Positions 27,540 through 40,547 of a DNA stretch of 64,000 bases are shown here, in pieces. The stretch is from Himantopus leucocephalus. Taxonomy: Eukaryota; Chordata; Aves; Charadriiformes; Recurvirostridae. The notes under the pieces are model-generated. The model was not told where the DNA came from, ran no database searches, and was given only the letters and a program-made list of their open reading frames with translations. Position numbers and translations under genes: made by a program. Each line of letters begins with the position of its first letter. The stretch's first letter is position 1. The DNA is taken from contig RSEF01000001.1 in NCBI GenBank assembly GCA_003993805.1, forward strand, positions 203,029,129 to 203,093,128. Direction: 5' to 3'.

Positions 27540-28642
27540 TGAGTGCAGTGGAAAACCAAGCGACAAAGGACACAAAAGAGGTTGAGGCTCTCAGTGCCCC
27601 CTTGGCATTGGTTTTCACATCATGGTCCACTCACACAACTACCACGTTGCCCAGACTAGTGGCACAGCCCTGGTGAAAGCAAGTGGAGGAGAAGCAGATC
27701 AGGGATGATTTCAGCAAACTGGACACACACACAAGTCCATGGGACCAGGTGGGCTGCATTCAAGGATGTTTAACTGAGCTGGCAAATGTCATTGCAAAGC
27801 TACCCTATCATCTGCAAAAGGTCATGGTGATGACTAGAAAAGGGCAAACATCAGAACTCTCCTCAAGAAGGGATAAAAGGTTCAATGATACCATAGGCTG
27901 ATCAGCTTAACCACAGGCCTTGAAAAGGTTATGCAGCAAACCCTCCTGGGAAGCTATTTTCAAGCACACGAATGAAAAGAAATGACTGGGAACACCTAGC
28001 AAGGACTTTCCAAGCATGAGTGGTGCCTTAACAACCTGACTGTCCTATACGAGAGGACTAACTCTGCGGACAATGGAACAGCACTAGATGTTACCTTGAC
28101 CTTAGCAAAGCTTGTGACGTGATGTCATAGTATACTCATAGCCAAATTAGAGAGAGAGCTTGGACAGCTGAACTAAAGAACAGATGAAAAATCAATTGGA
28201 CTGCCAGACTTAATTGGTTGTAATCAATGGTACAAGTCCAACAGGCTGCCAGTTACTAGTACATCGCTCGCGGGCAGATACCAGGGCTGACATTACATCT
28301 TCACTAATAAATGGACAATGGAACAGAGGGCGTCCTCAGCAAATCTACAGATGACACTAAATTGTGGACAGTGGTCAATGCATTGAGGAACTGAGCTGCC
28401 ATTTGGACAGACCTCAACAGATGGGAAAAATGGGAAGACAAGAACCTCAGAAAGTGCAAAGACAAGTGCAAAGACCTGTCTCTAGTTTGGAATAACCCCA
28501 CGCAACCGGACACACCGCCAAGTGAGTCAAAAGCAGCTTTACAGAGCAAGACCTGGGGTCCTGGTGGACAAGCAAACATAACACAGCAATGTGCCCCTGT
28601 GGCAAAGGCAGCCAACCAAATCCTGGGCCGTATTACAGCATC
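27540..28642 (+). mobile_element. CR1 LINE, sense, 5' piece of an interrupted copy
   Basis: Follows CR1 ORF2 order in decayed form: a GAGGTTGAGGCTCTCAGTGC start, then AGCTGGCAAATGTCATTGCA, a GCTGATCAGCTTAACC..AGGCCTTG reverse-transcriptase region, TGACACTAAATTGTGGACAG, and AAAGGCAGCCAACCAAATCC TGGG near the 3' third. Frameshifts and stops throughout. The element breaks off at about 28642, where an opposite CR1 was inserted, and resumes at about 29019. Confidence 0.8.
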
Positions 28643-29018
28643 ACACAGAATCACAGAATCTCCTAGATTGGAAAAGACCTGTAAGATCATCTAGTCCAAT
28701 CATTAACCTAACACTGACAAGCCCACCACTAAACCATGTCCCTCAGCACTATATCTACACGACCCTTAAATACTTCCAGGGATGGACACTCCACCACTGC
28801 CCTGGGTAACGCGTTCCAATGCCTGATGACCCTTTCAGTAAAGAAATTCTTCCTAATATCCAATCTAAACTTCCCTTGGCACAGCTTGAAGCTATTTCCT
28901 CTTGTTCTATCACCTGTTACTTGATAGAACAGGTCGACCCCCACCACTCTGCAACCTCCTTTCAGATAGTTGTAGAGAGTGATAAGATCTCCCCTGAGCC
29001 TCCTTTTCTCCAGAGCGT
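28643..29018 (-). mobile_element. CR1 LINE 3' end, antisense, inserted into the older CR1
   Basis: Starts with the CR1 terminal octamer repeats (CACAGAATCACAGAATC), then GATTGGAAAAGACCTGTAAG, CAGGGATGGACACTCCACCA, TTTCAGTAAAGAAATTCTTC and GATAAGATCTCCCCTGAGCC, all textbook antisense CR1 3' sequence. Minus-strand translation of 28729-28947 gives the ORF2 C-terminal signature [20 protein letters not shown]. It is better preserved than its host element and 5'-truncated, as expected of target-primed reverse transcription. Confidence 0.9.
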
Positions 29019-29560
29019 ACCCAGCAAGTGGAAGGAGGTTATTATTCCCCTATATTCAGCACTATGAAACTACATCTGGGAGCTCCACGTTCCGTTTTAA
29101 GGCTTTCCAGTACAAAAAAGACATACTGAGCAAGTCCAGCAGAGCACCACGGGGAGTCTGAAGCGTATGACACATAAGGAGAGGCTGAGAGCGCCCAGTT
29201 TGTTCAGCCTTCAGAGAAGGCTAAGGAGGGATCCTATTGCTGCCTTCAGTTAGCTAATAGGGGGGTAGAGGGAAGGCATCAGACTCTTCTTGGAGGTGCC
29301 CAGCAAACAGATCAGAGGCAGCAGTCACAAGTGGCAGAAAGAGAAATTCCAATTAGATAGTACGAAAAAAAAAACAAACAAACATGGCTAGTCAAAAAGT
29401 AGAAGAGATTTGACAGAGTTCTCCATGCTCAGAGATATTTAAAACTGAGCTAGACAAGACCCTGAGCAGCCTGAGCTCATTTCAGAGTTGGTCCTGCTTT
29501 GAATGGAAGGTTGAACCAGGTGCCTTCTAGAGATCCCTTCCAACCTGTGGTATTGTAAAA
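29019..29560 (+). mobile_element. CR1 LINE, sense, 3' piece of the interrupted copy
   Basis: Resumes the older CR1: TTATTCCCCTATATTCAGCA, GGAGAGGCTGAGAGCGCCCA, GTTTGTTCAGCCTTCAGAGA, and a 3' end with CTAGAGATCCCTTCCAACCT. Together with 27540-28642 it makes one element of about 1.6 kb split by the antisense insertion. Confidence 0.85.
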
Positions 29561-30319
29561 TAAACTACATTGTTTATGATTCAACTGAGACTGTAAGGAG
29601 TTTCACAGCTGTCTAGTGCATTCATTGTGTATTTTCAAGACACACAGCTAACTCTTAATACCGTTTTCCAAGTCTGACAACTTTTCCAAAACAGCTAGAA
29701 AAGAAACAGGGCAATTCTGGATGCATACATACATAACTTTGAGGACCATTTACTATAGAGAGATTTAAAACTTTTCATTTTCAATGTAATTTAGACTAAG
29801 TGAGAGGACACAACTTTGAATTTCATCTCTTATTGGAATAGTAATCTTTATTCAACATTTAGAGTTTGTTCTAGTATTTGCAATGTGTGCAATGGTAACT
29901 GTGTCTTAAAAAAGGAAATCATTGTATGGCTCGTTGTAAAACTAAAGCAATGCAGAGATATTGCTACTTGTAAGCAACATAAAAAATGTTACATTTCTGT
30001 GAAAAAGAACACGTCTTCAGAATTATATTTTCCCCTCAATACTATAAATACTCGTATCTGAACCTCCAGATCTTAGTATAGTCTGCAGATGATTTGTATG
30101 GATGCCACACAAATCAAGAATAAATTCATTCTACCTACTGGATTTCAATGGGTTTCATGTAGATTCCACAAAGTTCCACTGTGCTTTGTGCTTACACACA
30201 GAGAACCACGGAGACCTAACAAAACTCTTTCATCCCTAAAGGAAGTTGACTTATGTCCTCAAAGACCACTGCACCCCGACAAGATCAGTGTGTTCTAGAA
30301 CAAGCGGACACTAGAGCAC

Positions 30320-30775
30320 TGTGCTGGGATGGAGTTAGTTTTCTTCATAGTAGCTGCTATGGCGCTACGTTTTGGATTTGTAACCAAAATCACGCTGACA
30401 ACACACCCATGTTTTAGTTATAGCTCAGCAGTGCTTACACAGTGTCAAAGTCTTTCCTGCTACTCAGACTACTCCATCAGCGAGTAGGCTGGGGGTGCAG
30501 AAGAAGCTGGGAGGGGATGCAGCTGGGACAGCTGACCCCAACTGACCAAGGGATATCCCATACCATATTATGTCATCCTCAACAATATAAGCTGCGAGGA
30601 GAACGAGGAGGAAGGGTGGGCATTTGGAGTTATGGTGTTTGTCTTCCCATGTGTGATGGAGCTCTGCTTTCCTGGAGATGGCTGTACATCTGCCTGCAGT
30701 GAATGAATTCTTTATTCTGCTTTGCTTGCGCACACAGCTTTTGCTTTACCTATTAAACTATCTTTATCTCAAGAT
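30320..30775 (+). mobile_element. Avian ERV solo LTR, sense
   Basis: Begins TGTGCTGGGATGGAGTTAGT, continues TTTTGGATTTGTAACC, a GACAGCTGACCCCAACTGAC block, a TATA-like CAATATAAGCTG, and ends ACCTATTAAACTATCTTTAT CTC. The order and landmarks (TG start, promoter region, poly(A)-like ATTAAA near the end) fit a full-length bird LTR. No gag, pol or env homology lies on either side, so it is probably a solo LTR. Confidence 0.8.
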
Positions 30776-33700
30776 ACCGCTTGATACAGCCCAGGCACTT
30801 GTTTTCAGATGGAGATGAGCTTATTCACAAAGTGGGAAAGTATTTCCAGTTTTTTGTTTGGTACGCTTTCTGCCACATTAGTGAGTTGAAGTGACCTACT
30901 GAATGCTCAGGTAAGCACTGGAGTTATCAGTTAAAGGCAGAGAGCAGACAGAGCAGAGGTGCAGCAGTTTCTGTCCACATTCAGGATGAAGTTAATCTTC
31001 TAGCTAGTACTTTCTTTCCATGTCAGCTTGAGGCAACACACTCACCTTTGCTGGAAAGTTGCAGCTAAGTACTACACCCGCTGCAGAAATATTCTATTAA
31101 CTAAAACCGCTCACCATTGCTAAAACAGTAGACCATTTCAAAATACGGAAACTATAGACTAGAATTAGGTCATTCACTTACAGCCGTTTGAGGGTCATTT
31201 TACTTGTATATAATGCACAGAGCATCAGTAAATCATTTCCCAAATCAGATTATTCTGAAAATACTTAATTTTCCAAGGGCCGCTTGCTGGGGGAGGTTTG
31301 GGGGGGTTTTTTGAGAAAAAAAAACCAAAACAAAACACAACCACATTTCAGTTATATTAGCTTAGAAAAGTTGGATGAAGCAAGACCAGAAGACAAACAT
31401 CAGCTCAAATTACTGTTTCTTCATTTGACTGAATTTAAAAGCATTTTGAAAAATGGGGTAGTCCTATAACATGTATCAAGCCTACAGAAAATAGGTTAAA
31501 ATTATCTTCTTTATAATAAACTGCCTGCTACACAACCAAAGCATGACTATTTTTAAAAGTTCAGATTTATTCAAGCCCAGAGTATTTAAATGTATTTAAA
31601 ACCAGCTTAAAGCTTATCCCATCATAGATTCTAGCTTCCTCCTTTCACAGAAGAAATCTGCTAAAAATCAGATAAAAACACAGATTCTGTCACAAAAGCC
31701 TCTTATGTATAAATAAATGAGAAAAGATCTTAATAATGCAACCCAGCCAGAAAAGCTGGGAGTCCAAGCTACTTTGTTGAGGATTCCAGCTCAAAAGAGT
31801 AGTTCATAACTATTCTTCTCTCCTCTACGAGATTACCTGTGAAGACTTTCCAGGAACAAGTGAAGAGAATAAAGAAGAGTCAGTACTAGTTAATCTGCAG
31901 ACAAGGATAAATAGAGTTCATAAAATAGTGTGACTTCTTATACATTTGTGCTTGCCACCACAAGCAGTGCCTTGTACCTGTTCTAATGCGGCTGCCACCA
32001 TCAGTACGTGCTTTGCAGTTCCACGCAGTTGTAACATTGCTCACTGCCAAAGGGGAAATTTCAGACTATTTCCATACTTCCACAGTACTATGTGTTGTCT
32101 ACCTCTCCCCTAATTTCAAACATGAGATATGCAAGAAAAATTTGAATCAAAAAAATGCATGGAAGCATGTTTAAAAAGATACGCAGTGAACAACTGTCTA
32201 GAATCAGCAGGAGCTGGTTGCAAACACCATGGCCCCGCTGCTGCCCCGGAGCTCTGTGCACAGCAGGAGCAGAGCTGATCTAGCACCCAGGTTTCCAAAT
32301 GACGGGGGCAGTGGCTGGGAAGAAGGAGCAGGCAGCACACTCCCCTGCCGCCACCACCAGCCACCAAGGGAGTCAGGGCTGGTCTAGACCCTCATAGTAG
32401 CAATGCAGCCCCTGAGAAGCCACCGTCTTCTCCAACAGGTACAATCTCCATGGGCACGTCCTCACTTTCGCAGGTGTTGCTGATGCACAGGGACTGTGAA
32501 ATGATATTGGTATGTAACTGTTATCAGGAAGACCGGCTACATTTTGCCTGGTTTCATAGATAGAATACGACAAACTAAAATAGAGTTAGATTAGTCTAAG
32601 GCAAAAAAAAAACCCACCAAAACACCACGCATCATGTCCTTTATCTCCTAAGGTTCCTTTTCCTTTGCTTCTAAAGAGTGTAAGAACAACTACAGGTGAA
32701 CAACACAGCAGAAATCCAGGACCCCAAATTTTAATTTCAGCTTAAGATCATAATTCTAGATACCAGATGAAACAGAAACATGATAGTAGGAAAGCACCGC
32801 TACGTGCCTGCCCATCTTACTTTATTTCCTAAAGATCTGCGAGTTAACTGTCAAAGACCTCTGGATGGACTTTTCATATGATCCAGAGCAACTGCTCCTA
32901 TTAAACAATAGAGCCCTTAATTTTATGAAGTCATGTCGTAGATTACAGCTACATCGATCCAAGTTTCAATCAATGCGCTGTGTGATCACAGTAAGTTTTT
33001 GGTGAGTCTTAGGAAGCGTTTTCATAGTCATATCATTAAATTTCAATAAATCGCAAAACTCACAAGAAGTTGACAGAAACTTCATATTTAATTTTACTTA
33101 CCCTGCTGTTCTCTCCTTTTCCTCTTTTTCTTCCAGAGACAGAACAAAAATATATTACTATCTTAACGCTAGGCAGCAATTATCTTCAAGTTTGTCAATA
33201 ATTTCTAGCTGAATCAAAATTTAATTTAAAGAAGTAATAGGAAGACCACTTTTAAATGTAAATACTAAACAACCTAGCAGAAGAAAAAATTTAGAGACTT
33301 ACCTCTTAAGGTAAAATTTTAACAAATTTGCATAGTTAGGGTTTTTTTTTCCCCTTTAAAGATATGTACATGATGCACAAAAAAAGCAAGCAGGTAAAAG
33401 AGCATATTCAGAAGCAGGAAAAAAACAGAAAGCCAGCTTGTGCTCTTTCTTGTTGCTATTAGCCCCCCTCCTCAGAAACTTACATTTTACCCTGAAAGAA
33501 AGTAATGCTTCAGCATGACTAAGTCTTGCTAGCACTTTAGTATGCAATTTTTAGATGGTGTGCTTTAAGACAAAAAACCCCTTACACAAGGACAGAAGAG
33601 TACAAGGAACACAGTTTGTGACTGAAGCACATTTCATGGAATCAGATCTAAATTTACAAGATGTCATGTGAAAATAAAAAGCCATATTACTCACCAAATG

Positions 33701-35999
33701 CTAACACAAAGAAATTATTGCAGGTGAAGATGCACTAACAGAACTGAATTTATTAAGGGTCTAACTCAGGCATTCATACTTTTACCACCCCCAAAATACT
33801 TACAGGACATGGCATTATTGCTGTGCCAGAACAGCATCATTAGTCTTATCAGATAGCAAGGCTTATGCTGAGAATATTTTCTACTTCAAAACAAATCCTT
33901 CAGCAATCAGACCTTTTTGCTGGTAAAGAAAAGGTCATTTCCCACAGCTGGAGGAAAAACCATCAACAGCAAGCCAATAAACACTAGTGCTTCTGAGACA
34001 GCTGATACTATGTGGTGAATGGCAATTACTGATTCACTCTATTCCTTTTGTTCTTTGATTTTTTTTTTAAATTAACACCTTTCACCACAACATGTAGTTT
34101 GGCAAGAAGTTCAAAGTAAACGAGTAAATTCAATGATACACTGTACATGTAGTTGTTCTGATCTAAGAATTTGCTGCTGTCAAAAGAAAAGCCTTTTCTT
34201 GACAAGTCTGCCTTCCTGTTCCTAGCCAGAACATCCCTCCCCTTACATCAGCTCTGATCTGTGTCACGCTTCTCCATGACATGATTCACCTCCTGCATTC
34301 AGCAAAAAGTTATCCACTTCTTTTTTCCTGGATGATAAATTCCGTTAGTCTATAGTGGGATATGATGAGTATCAAAACCAGCACCAGAGTATGTGGTAAG
34401 AGCAAAAGACAAGGAGGGGATGGGTAGAGGAAAGACAGAGATGGAGAAGAAAATTAAGATGCCCCTCACTTCACTCCTCACTTTCTGGTGGTGGTGAAAC
34501 CACAGGGAGTACAGTTGGCCATAAATTAAAAAAAAAAACAATAAAATAAAAATGAAAACAACCCAACCCCCCCCTTCCCAGCCCTGCAATTAACTCCAGC
34601 ACAGAAGTTCCACAGAAACAAGAATCCCCGGGATTCCATCAAGTATCTTCCCCTCTCTTCTCCCACAAAATTATCATTTGACAGCCAGCCTATAAATGAA
34701 ATTTTTAAACCATACAATTATGAAGATCATTCCTAAGAGAAGAGTAGTTACCAACAGCAGTGCTTTAAGAAATTCTACACTGACGGATAGCAATACCTCA
34801 TTCCGGACTCAAAGCTCTGAGCTGCTTTATTAAAGCACGCAGCAGTCCTACCAGTATTTTATATAAAGCGATAAATGAGGTACATATGCAAATTCTCTAC
34901 AAAGGAAAAGATTGCTGTATTTCATTTGGCCTTTCCTTCTTCTCTCGGATCGCTCTTAAGTCACCTCAATATTTGTACCACTTCAGAAACTAGAAGTTGC
35001 ATGAAGATAGCACAAGGTTTCTAAGCATGTGTTCTGAAAAGCAAACAACAAGCAGGATTAAAGCACTGGTCTAAACTTCACAAAACCATAATTTCATTAA
35101 CCTGTCTTTTTGGTATGTTTTTCTTCAGTAGTCAAATCTGTGAAACTATTTGGTTTACGTAGAGGAAGCAACATATTCGCTGCTTTAAAAAAAAAAAAAC
35201 ACACTTATGATAGGCAAATTTATGACTTAAAAAGGCTTCCAAACAGTCACAAACATCCCACTGTAGGAGCTACAGGTTCACAGATGATATTTTCTTATTT
35301 AATAGCCCTTATTTTATCTTTCATAAATGTATCCAGTCACTGAACAACTGTTTCCTGTCTTCTCGATGACACTCAGGATTTGAGACTCCCCTCGTCCCTC
35401 ACTCTCACAGATACAGAGGAGTCCTTATTCATGGGAATGACTGAAGCTTTCATACAGACACTGCTCCACATTTCTGAGTATCTCTGAGTATCTGTTGGAT
35501 ATCCTTAGGTCTATTATATCCTGCCTGGGATGAAGGAATTAGAAGCACCTACAATACTGAAAATAGGATTTACGGCAACGACACTGTGCTTTGTGCTCTG
35601 CTCCATTGCTAGTAAGTCCTGTGATTCTCTCTGCTTTTTAACAATTACTTGCACTGAGCTGGCACTTTCACAAAACTGTCATTATAAACTCCAAAATCTT
35701 TTTCTTAAGTCATAATAAATTCAGAGGCTACCATTATGTGAGTAAAGAAAGGACCATTTTCCCACGCGCATCACTTCACATCAACGAGTATGATACAATA
35801 TTGGAGAAGGACTTTGTGACATCGAGCGCCAAGCCTTCACAATCAGTCCTTGCCTTCACTATCCCAAGTAACCCTCTCATCAGCAAAGCTGTTTCCCCAA
35901 CTATTTATGACAAGTCATTTCCAAACAAAACTTTTGCACAGCACAGATTCCCAAGAGATACCACTAATGACCTCTCACCATTAATTTGCATCTTTAACT

Positions 36000-36420
36000 A
36001 GCTTCTCTATCCCGAGAAGGACCATCTCTATGTTCAGCTTAAGTCTTTGGTAGGAGACTTCACAAAATGCCTTTTGGAAATCTAGGTGGATGACATCCAA
36101 CTATGTTGCCTTAACCTATACGTTAACTCCATCAAAGGATTTTAATAGATGTAGGAGACGTTGAACATGTTTTATAAAGCTGCTGTCTATTCACCTCAAC
36201 ACCTTTCACATGTCCACAATCTCTGCTCTTGCTTTACCTTACAGTTAGTAGTTTCCACTCTTTCAATAACCCCTTTGAAAAACTGATCTCACTACTGCCT
36301 CTTTCCAGTCTTCTATGACTGGGACAATTTAAAGCATTGGGTTACACTTTCTGGTGAGAAATTTGCTTATTTCATTCATGAACTCCTTCAGATGTGTGAA
36401 GACATCTCATCTTGACAACT
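36000..36420 (-). mobile_element. Ancient CR1/L3-like LINE fragment, antisense
   Basis: AAAATGCCTTTTGGAAATCT followed by AGGTGGATGACATCC, then CATCAAAGGATTTTAATAGA, CTTTCCAGTCTTCTATGACT and CATGAACTCCTTCAGATGTG match, in the same order, the antisense of the old CR1-type LINEs shared by birds and reptiles. Highly diverged; the boundaries are approximate. Confidence 0.7.
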
Positions 36421-36697
36421 GACTGCCCTTCACTTTGGTTTGTTCAAACAGATCCTTCCCCAAACACCACAATTCGAGACAGATCCCCCAATGTGTTCCT
36501 TCACCTCCAATTCTTAAAGTTCCTTCATAATGCACAGACAAAACCCAAGCTGTTCTCCTGCTGTCATTTCATCCTCCCTAAACATCCCTTCAGTGATGCC
36601 CTGGTCCTACAGATAGCATTGTGCCACTGATGCATCGGAAAAGGAGGAGGGGAAAGGAAGATTAATTTCATTCCCTTCTCAAGTAGTTTCTCAAGGC

Positions 36698-36726
36698 GGG
36701 GGGGGGGNGGGGGGGGGGGGGGGGGG
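36698..36726 (+). repeat. Poly(G) run with one N
   Basis: A guanine homopolymer of about 28 bases interrupted by an N at 36708. The true length is uncertain because such runs are error-prone. Confidence 0.9.
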
Positions 36727-39700
36727 GCTGGGCTTGTGTGTATTTTTGAGGGTTTATATGGAGGGAAGGTTACCAACCAGGGCTGTCATGCGAGATTTCT
36801 ACACTTAGCCTACCATCACTTACCTTCTTTTCTACGTTCATTATTTACAGAAGAGTTAGTTTTTCAAAGAACATATTCTCACTCCCAAGGGCTTCCTTTA
36901 TTCTACTATTTGACCATGGAAGATTTTTTTTAATTGATGGTTTTGCAGCGTGTTTTGATGAGTGATACATACTCACTGAGAGCCCAGAGAAACTTCAAAA
37001 ACGGTTCCCCAGCAGCTTGCAACATTTCATTTTCTTGGCTCTTTTAGCTTTAAGAAGCCACCCCCCATCACCACCACCTCCTTTCCCCCACCCCCTTTTT
37101 TTAAAAAAAAAAACAACCTGAAGTGGTACTTCAAGCAGATTTCTTAACCGTGTATAGATTCAGCATCCCTCCAGGACCAAAGTAGAAACCATGTTTGTCA
37201 CAGCCGGTCCTCAGTAGTAACACTTTGAATCTGCTCTTTCATCCTACTGCAGGCTGCGTCCCCAGTCGATTCTCCTGTTGTGGGTGCCCTGATTGGCTGT
37301 TTCAGTAAGTACCTACTCACTCTCCCAAAGTTTCACCTTGGCATCCCTCCCTGACAGAGCATCCACCTAAATGAAATGAGGCTAACCAGCCATTCATTGC
37401 TGTATTTTCCGCTTTGCAGCCTCTCTGATCTCACACAGCACATGCAAACCAGTCAGGCAGATGGAAATGCAGTCCTGAAGCTATTTTTCCCCCTTACATA
37501 TGCCTGGAATTCCACCTATAGAGCCTTCAGTGTTGCAATAGCCACTCTTTTTTGAGTCCTTCAGTATCTGACACTCATCTGGCAGAGTCAGATAAGCTTC
37601 CAGTGGAGCTTTTATAAAATTGAATTAACATAACAGTGAACAGCACTGTTAGCCACATTTACTTGTGAGAGGTTGTTTTGTTCAACCCTGCTTAAACGGG
37701 ATTGACGTTCACCCAAAAAGAAAAGAGAGAATTTGAACTCCAAGCAGTTCAAGTACAAAAAGTTAGATAAGATTCAAATTGCACCCGGGGACAAATTTTG
37801 CTGCCTTGCTGTCTAGAAGTCCACCCAGGTAGAGCTTGCTCCTGTTGCTTTTGTTCTGCTCCATACCTTGCACTGTGGTTCCATGAGAACAGAGCTGATG
37901 AAACCTGACTTTCCCAGGCTTCGTTGTGGGATTATCCAATGCTGAATGCAAACTGTAATTGAAAATACACCTGCAGCTAGGGCTCCCCCTCACAGGGTAA
38001 GGCTGTTCTGCTCCCAGAAAACACGTCTTGGCCAGAAACACAAGGTGGAATCAGGGGGTTGCTGCAATTCAGATCTTTTCGTATTCCAAGTTCTCAGCCC
38101 CACGTATTATTCACACAGACAGTAATGAATTGAGTCTTCTTTTTTAGTGCAACTCTCAAGTGTCCTTTATTCAAATGTCAACATCTTGTATGCAAGGTGT
38201 TACAAGCGCACAGCACGGAGTTTTCCCAGAAAAACAGGCAGATTGTTTCAGTGACCTTTAGTTGTGTTCTTCCCTGTTCACAAAACGTGCATTTTTTCAA
38301 GACTAATTTTAATTTTGGATGTTTGGGCTATCATCTGTAGTTGAGAAAATCATTATGTTCTCTTGAACATTTTGTCCTTTAAAGAAAATAAATCCTGGCT
38401 TATAGTTTTTTCCTGCAAATTCTAAACTGACTGTGCAATATGTTTTGCCATACTACCACTTAACATGCAAGGTAGTTAAGACGCAGTTGAATAGAAACTG
38501 CTGCCTAAACAGCAGTATCTTTTTGCTCAAGTATTGCATATAAAATTATAAGGACTCTTTGACATCCTGATCTTCATATGCTTAAGTCAGACTTGCACTA
38601 GGATATGCAAAACACATGCAATTGGGCAAAACCAGTAGAATTCTCTGTAAAAAAAAGCAGAATATTAAATTGTCTCTCCAGTACCTGTCCTATATAAGCC
38701 AATAAAGACTTCATATGCTTCTGTAGAAAATTCAATATATTTATTCAAATTGCTATTTCTCAAATGGGAAGCCTACAATACACAGAAGTTAGCAACTAGC
38801 TCACAAGTGGCCTTGTACTTAACAAAAAATTGTAGCTATGAATAAAGCTATGCTGTAATCCCAGATGTGCTATTATGGGGGCTTGACAAGGTCTCAGAAA
38901 CCATTTGTCGAGCCTCGGAGGAGACAAGAGAGAACAGCAGGCTGGCCAGCCAGAACACAAAACCCTCCTGCATGGTTATCAGCCTGCACGTAGCAATAAC
39001 ACGCAGCACTACTTGCCAAGCTCACAAAGAAAAGATGGGGGGCAGCAGGGGGGGAGAGGAGCAGGGGAGTTACAGCACTGGCGGGATGAAGTCTGAAACT
39101 GAAACCTTATTCCCACCCATTCATGCAAGATGGGCTTCTCTACTCTAAACTCCAGACTGCTTTACAGTGGAAGGATACCCAAAAGAAAGAAAACCTTTTA
39201 TTAGCAGCAAAGTTAAGTATCTTGATGCTCCTGCCTTAGCTTCATTACCTTACTTGAACAAACTTTGATAAATTTTGTCTGTATTGAACCTTAAAGAGCA
39301 TTTCTAAGACTTAAATTAACAGAGCACGGTGAACTGATTACCATCATCTACATGAAGTCACAATCCACAAAACAGACTGCTGGCTTCCTTTATTAATACT
39401 TTAAAAAAGCATAAAAGAGAGAGCCAATTATATATTGATTAAGCATAATCTTCATAGGCTTACTCAGTTTCAAAATGAGAATTTTGAATGAGATTTGACA
39501 TCCCTTAAGCATGGACCCTTTTGTCATATTTCAAATTATTAAGATCTGGCAGTTGTTCTTCCCCCAACACATGCCCAGAAAGCACAATATCTTTACCTCA
39601 AATCATCTGAGCTGATCAAATCTAAGATTCTTCATGGCAGAAGACATGCAGATGGTAACTTTTGCACAACACATTATTTACCTCATTCTAGGAGAGAGCC

Positions 39701-39879
39701 CTAGCTGCAGGTATACTTCCAGTCTGAATTTGCATTTAGACAGTGGATAACTCCACAATAAAGTGAAGAGCCTTGGGGAGGGGGGAAAAAAAAAAATAAA
39801 ATCAAGTCTCATAAATGCTGTTACTCACACAAGTACTTTGCCAGCTACAAAATGTTGCAACCAGAACTAGTGTAGTCTG

Positions 39880-40285
39880 TGTTGTTACCTGCAAAAGAGG
39901 TCTAAGTCCCGATTCTCCTGAAACACAGAGACTGTGTTTAGAGAGAAGACATCGCTTTATTCTGGCCAGGGTGCACGATGGAATATTTCCACAAATCATG
40001 CACACCCCATCCCAGCTTTCTTGTCATATTTATACACAAAGGTTACAAGGTAGCACACTCACAGTTACAATGATTGGTTCGTAATTTACATATGATAATA
40101 TTGGTTATGTCATTCTCATCAGTTACTGCACCTGTGCAAGGGAAGGGTCTTCACATGGGCAGGGCTCTTCTTGGCCTATGGGTAACAAAGGTAGTTCAGT
40201 TTAGGACCCCCAGAATTTTCACTTTTCTGCCCAGTTGGCTACACCTTTCAAACCATGGTAGATCAGTAGCATCCTCAAGGTTCGT
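39880..40285 (-). mobile_element. ERV LTR, antisense (second LTR family)
   Basis: On the minus strand there is a TATA box (GTGTATAAATATGACAAG, near 40026-40043), about 70 bases later AATAAAG (near 39954-39960), then a U5-like segment with a CTCTGTGTTTCAGGAGAATC phrase and an end in CA at about 39880. This promoter/poly(A) spacing is that of a retroviral LTR. The upstream limit is uncertain, where an antisense CR1 begins at 40291. Confidence 0.65.
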
Positions 40286-40290
40286 TCCAG

Positions 40291-40547
40291 GATCACAGAA
40301 TGGTCAGGGTTGGAAGGGACCTCTGGAGATCATCTAGTCCAACCCCCCTGCCACAGCAGGGTCACCTACAGCAGGTTGCACAGGATGGCATCCAGGCAGG
40401 TTCTGAATGTCTCCAGAGTGGGAGACTCCACCACCTCTCTGGGCAGCCTGTTCCAGTGCTCTGCCACCCTCAAAGTAAAGAAGTTCCTCCTCACCTTAAG
40501 ATGGAACTTCCTATGTTCAAGTTTGTGCCCGTTATCTCTTGTTCTAA
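40291..40547 (-). mobile_element. CR1 LINE 3' end, antisense
   Basis: GATCACAGAATGGTCAGGGT, GGAAGGGACCTCTGGAGATC, ATCTAGTCCAACCCCCCTGC, CTCTGGGCAGCCTGTTCCAG and AAGTAAAGAAGTTCCTCCTC are classic antisense CR1 3' sequence, well preserved, so a relatively young copy. 5'-truncated after about 257 bases. Confidence 0.93.

Noticed and set aside
28304..28690. 128-codon minus-strand open frame
   Set aside because: It lies on the antisense of a sense CR1 element and is a shadow of repeat sequence.
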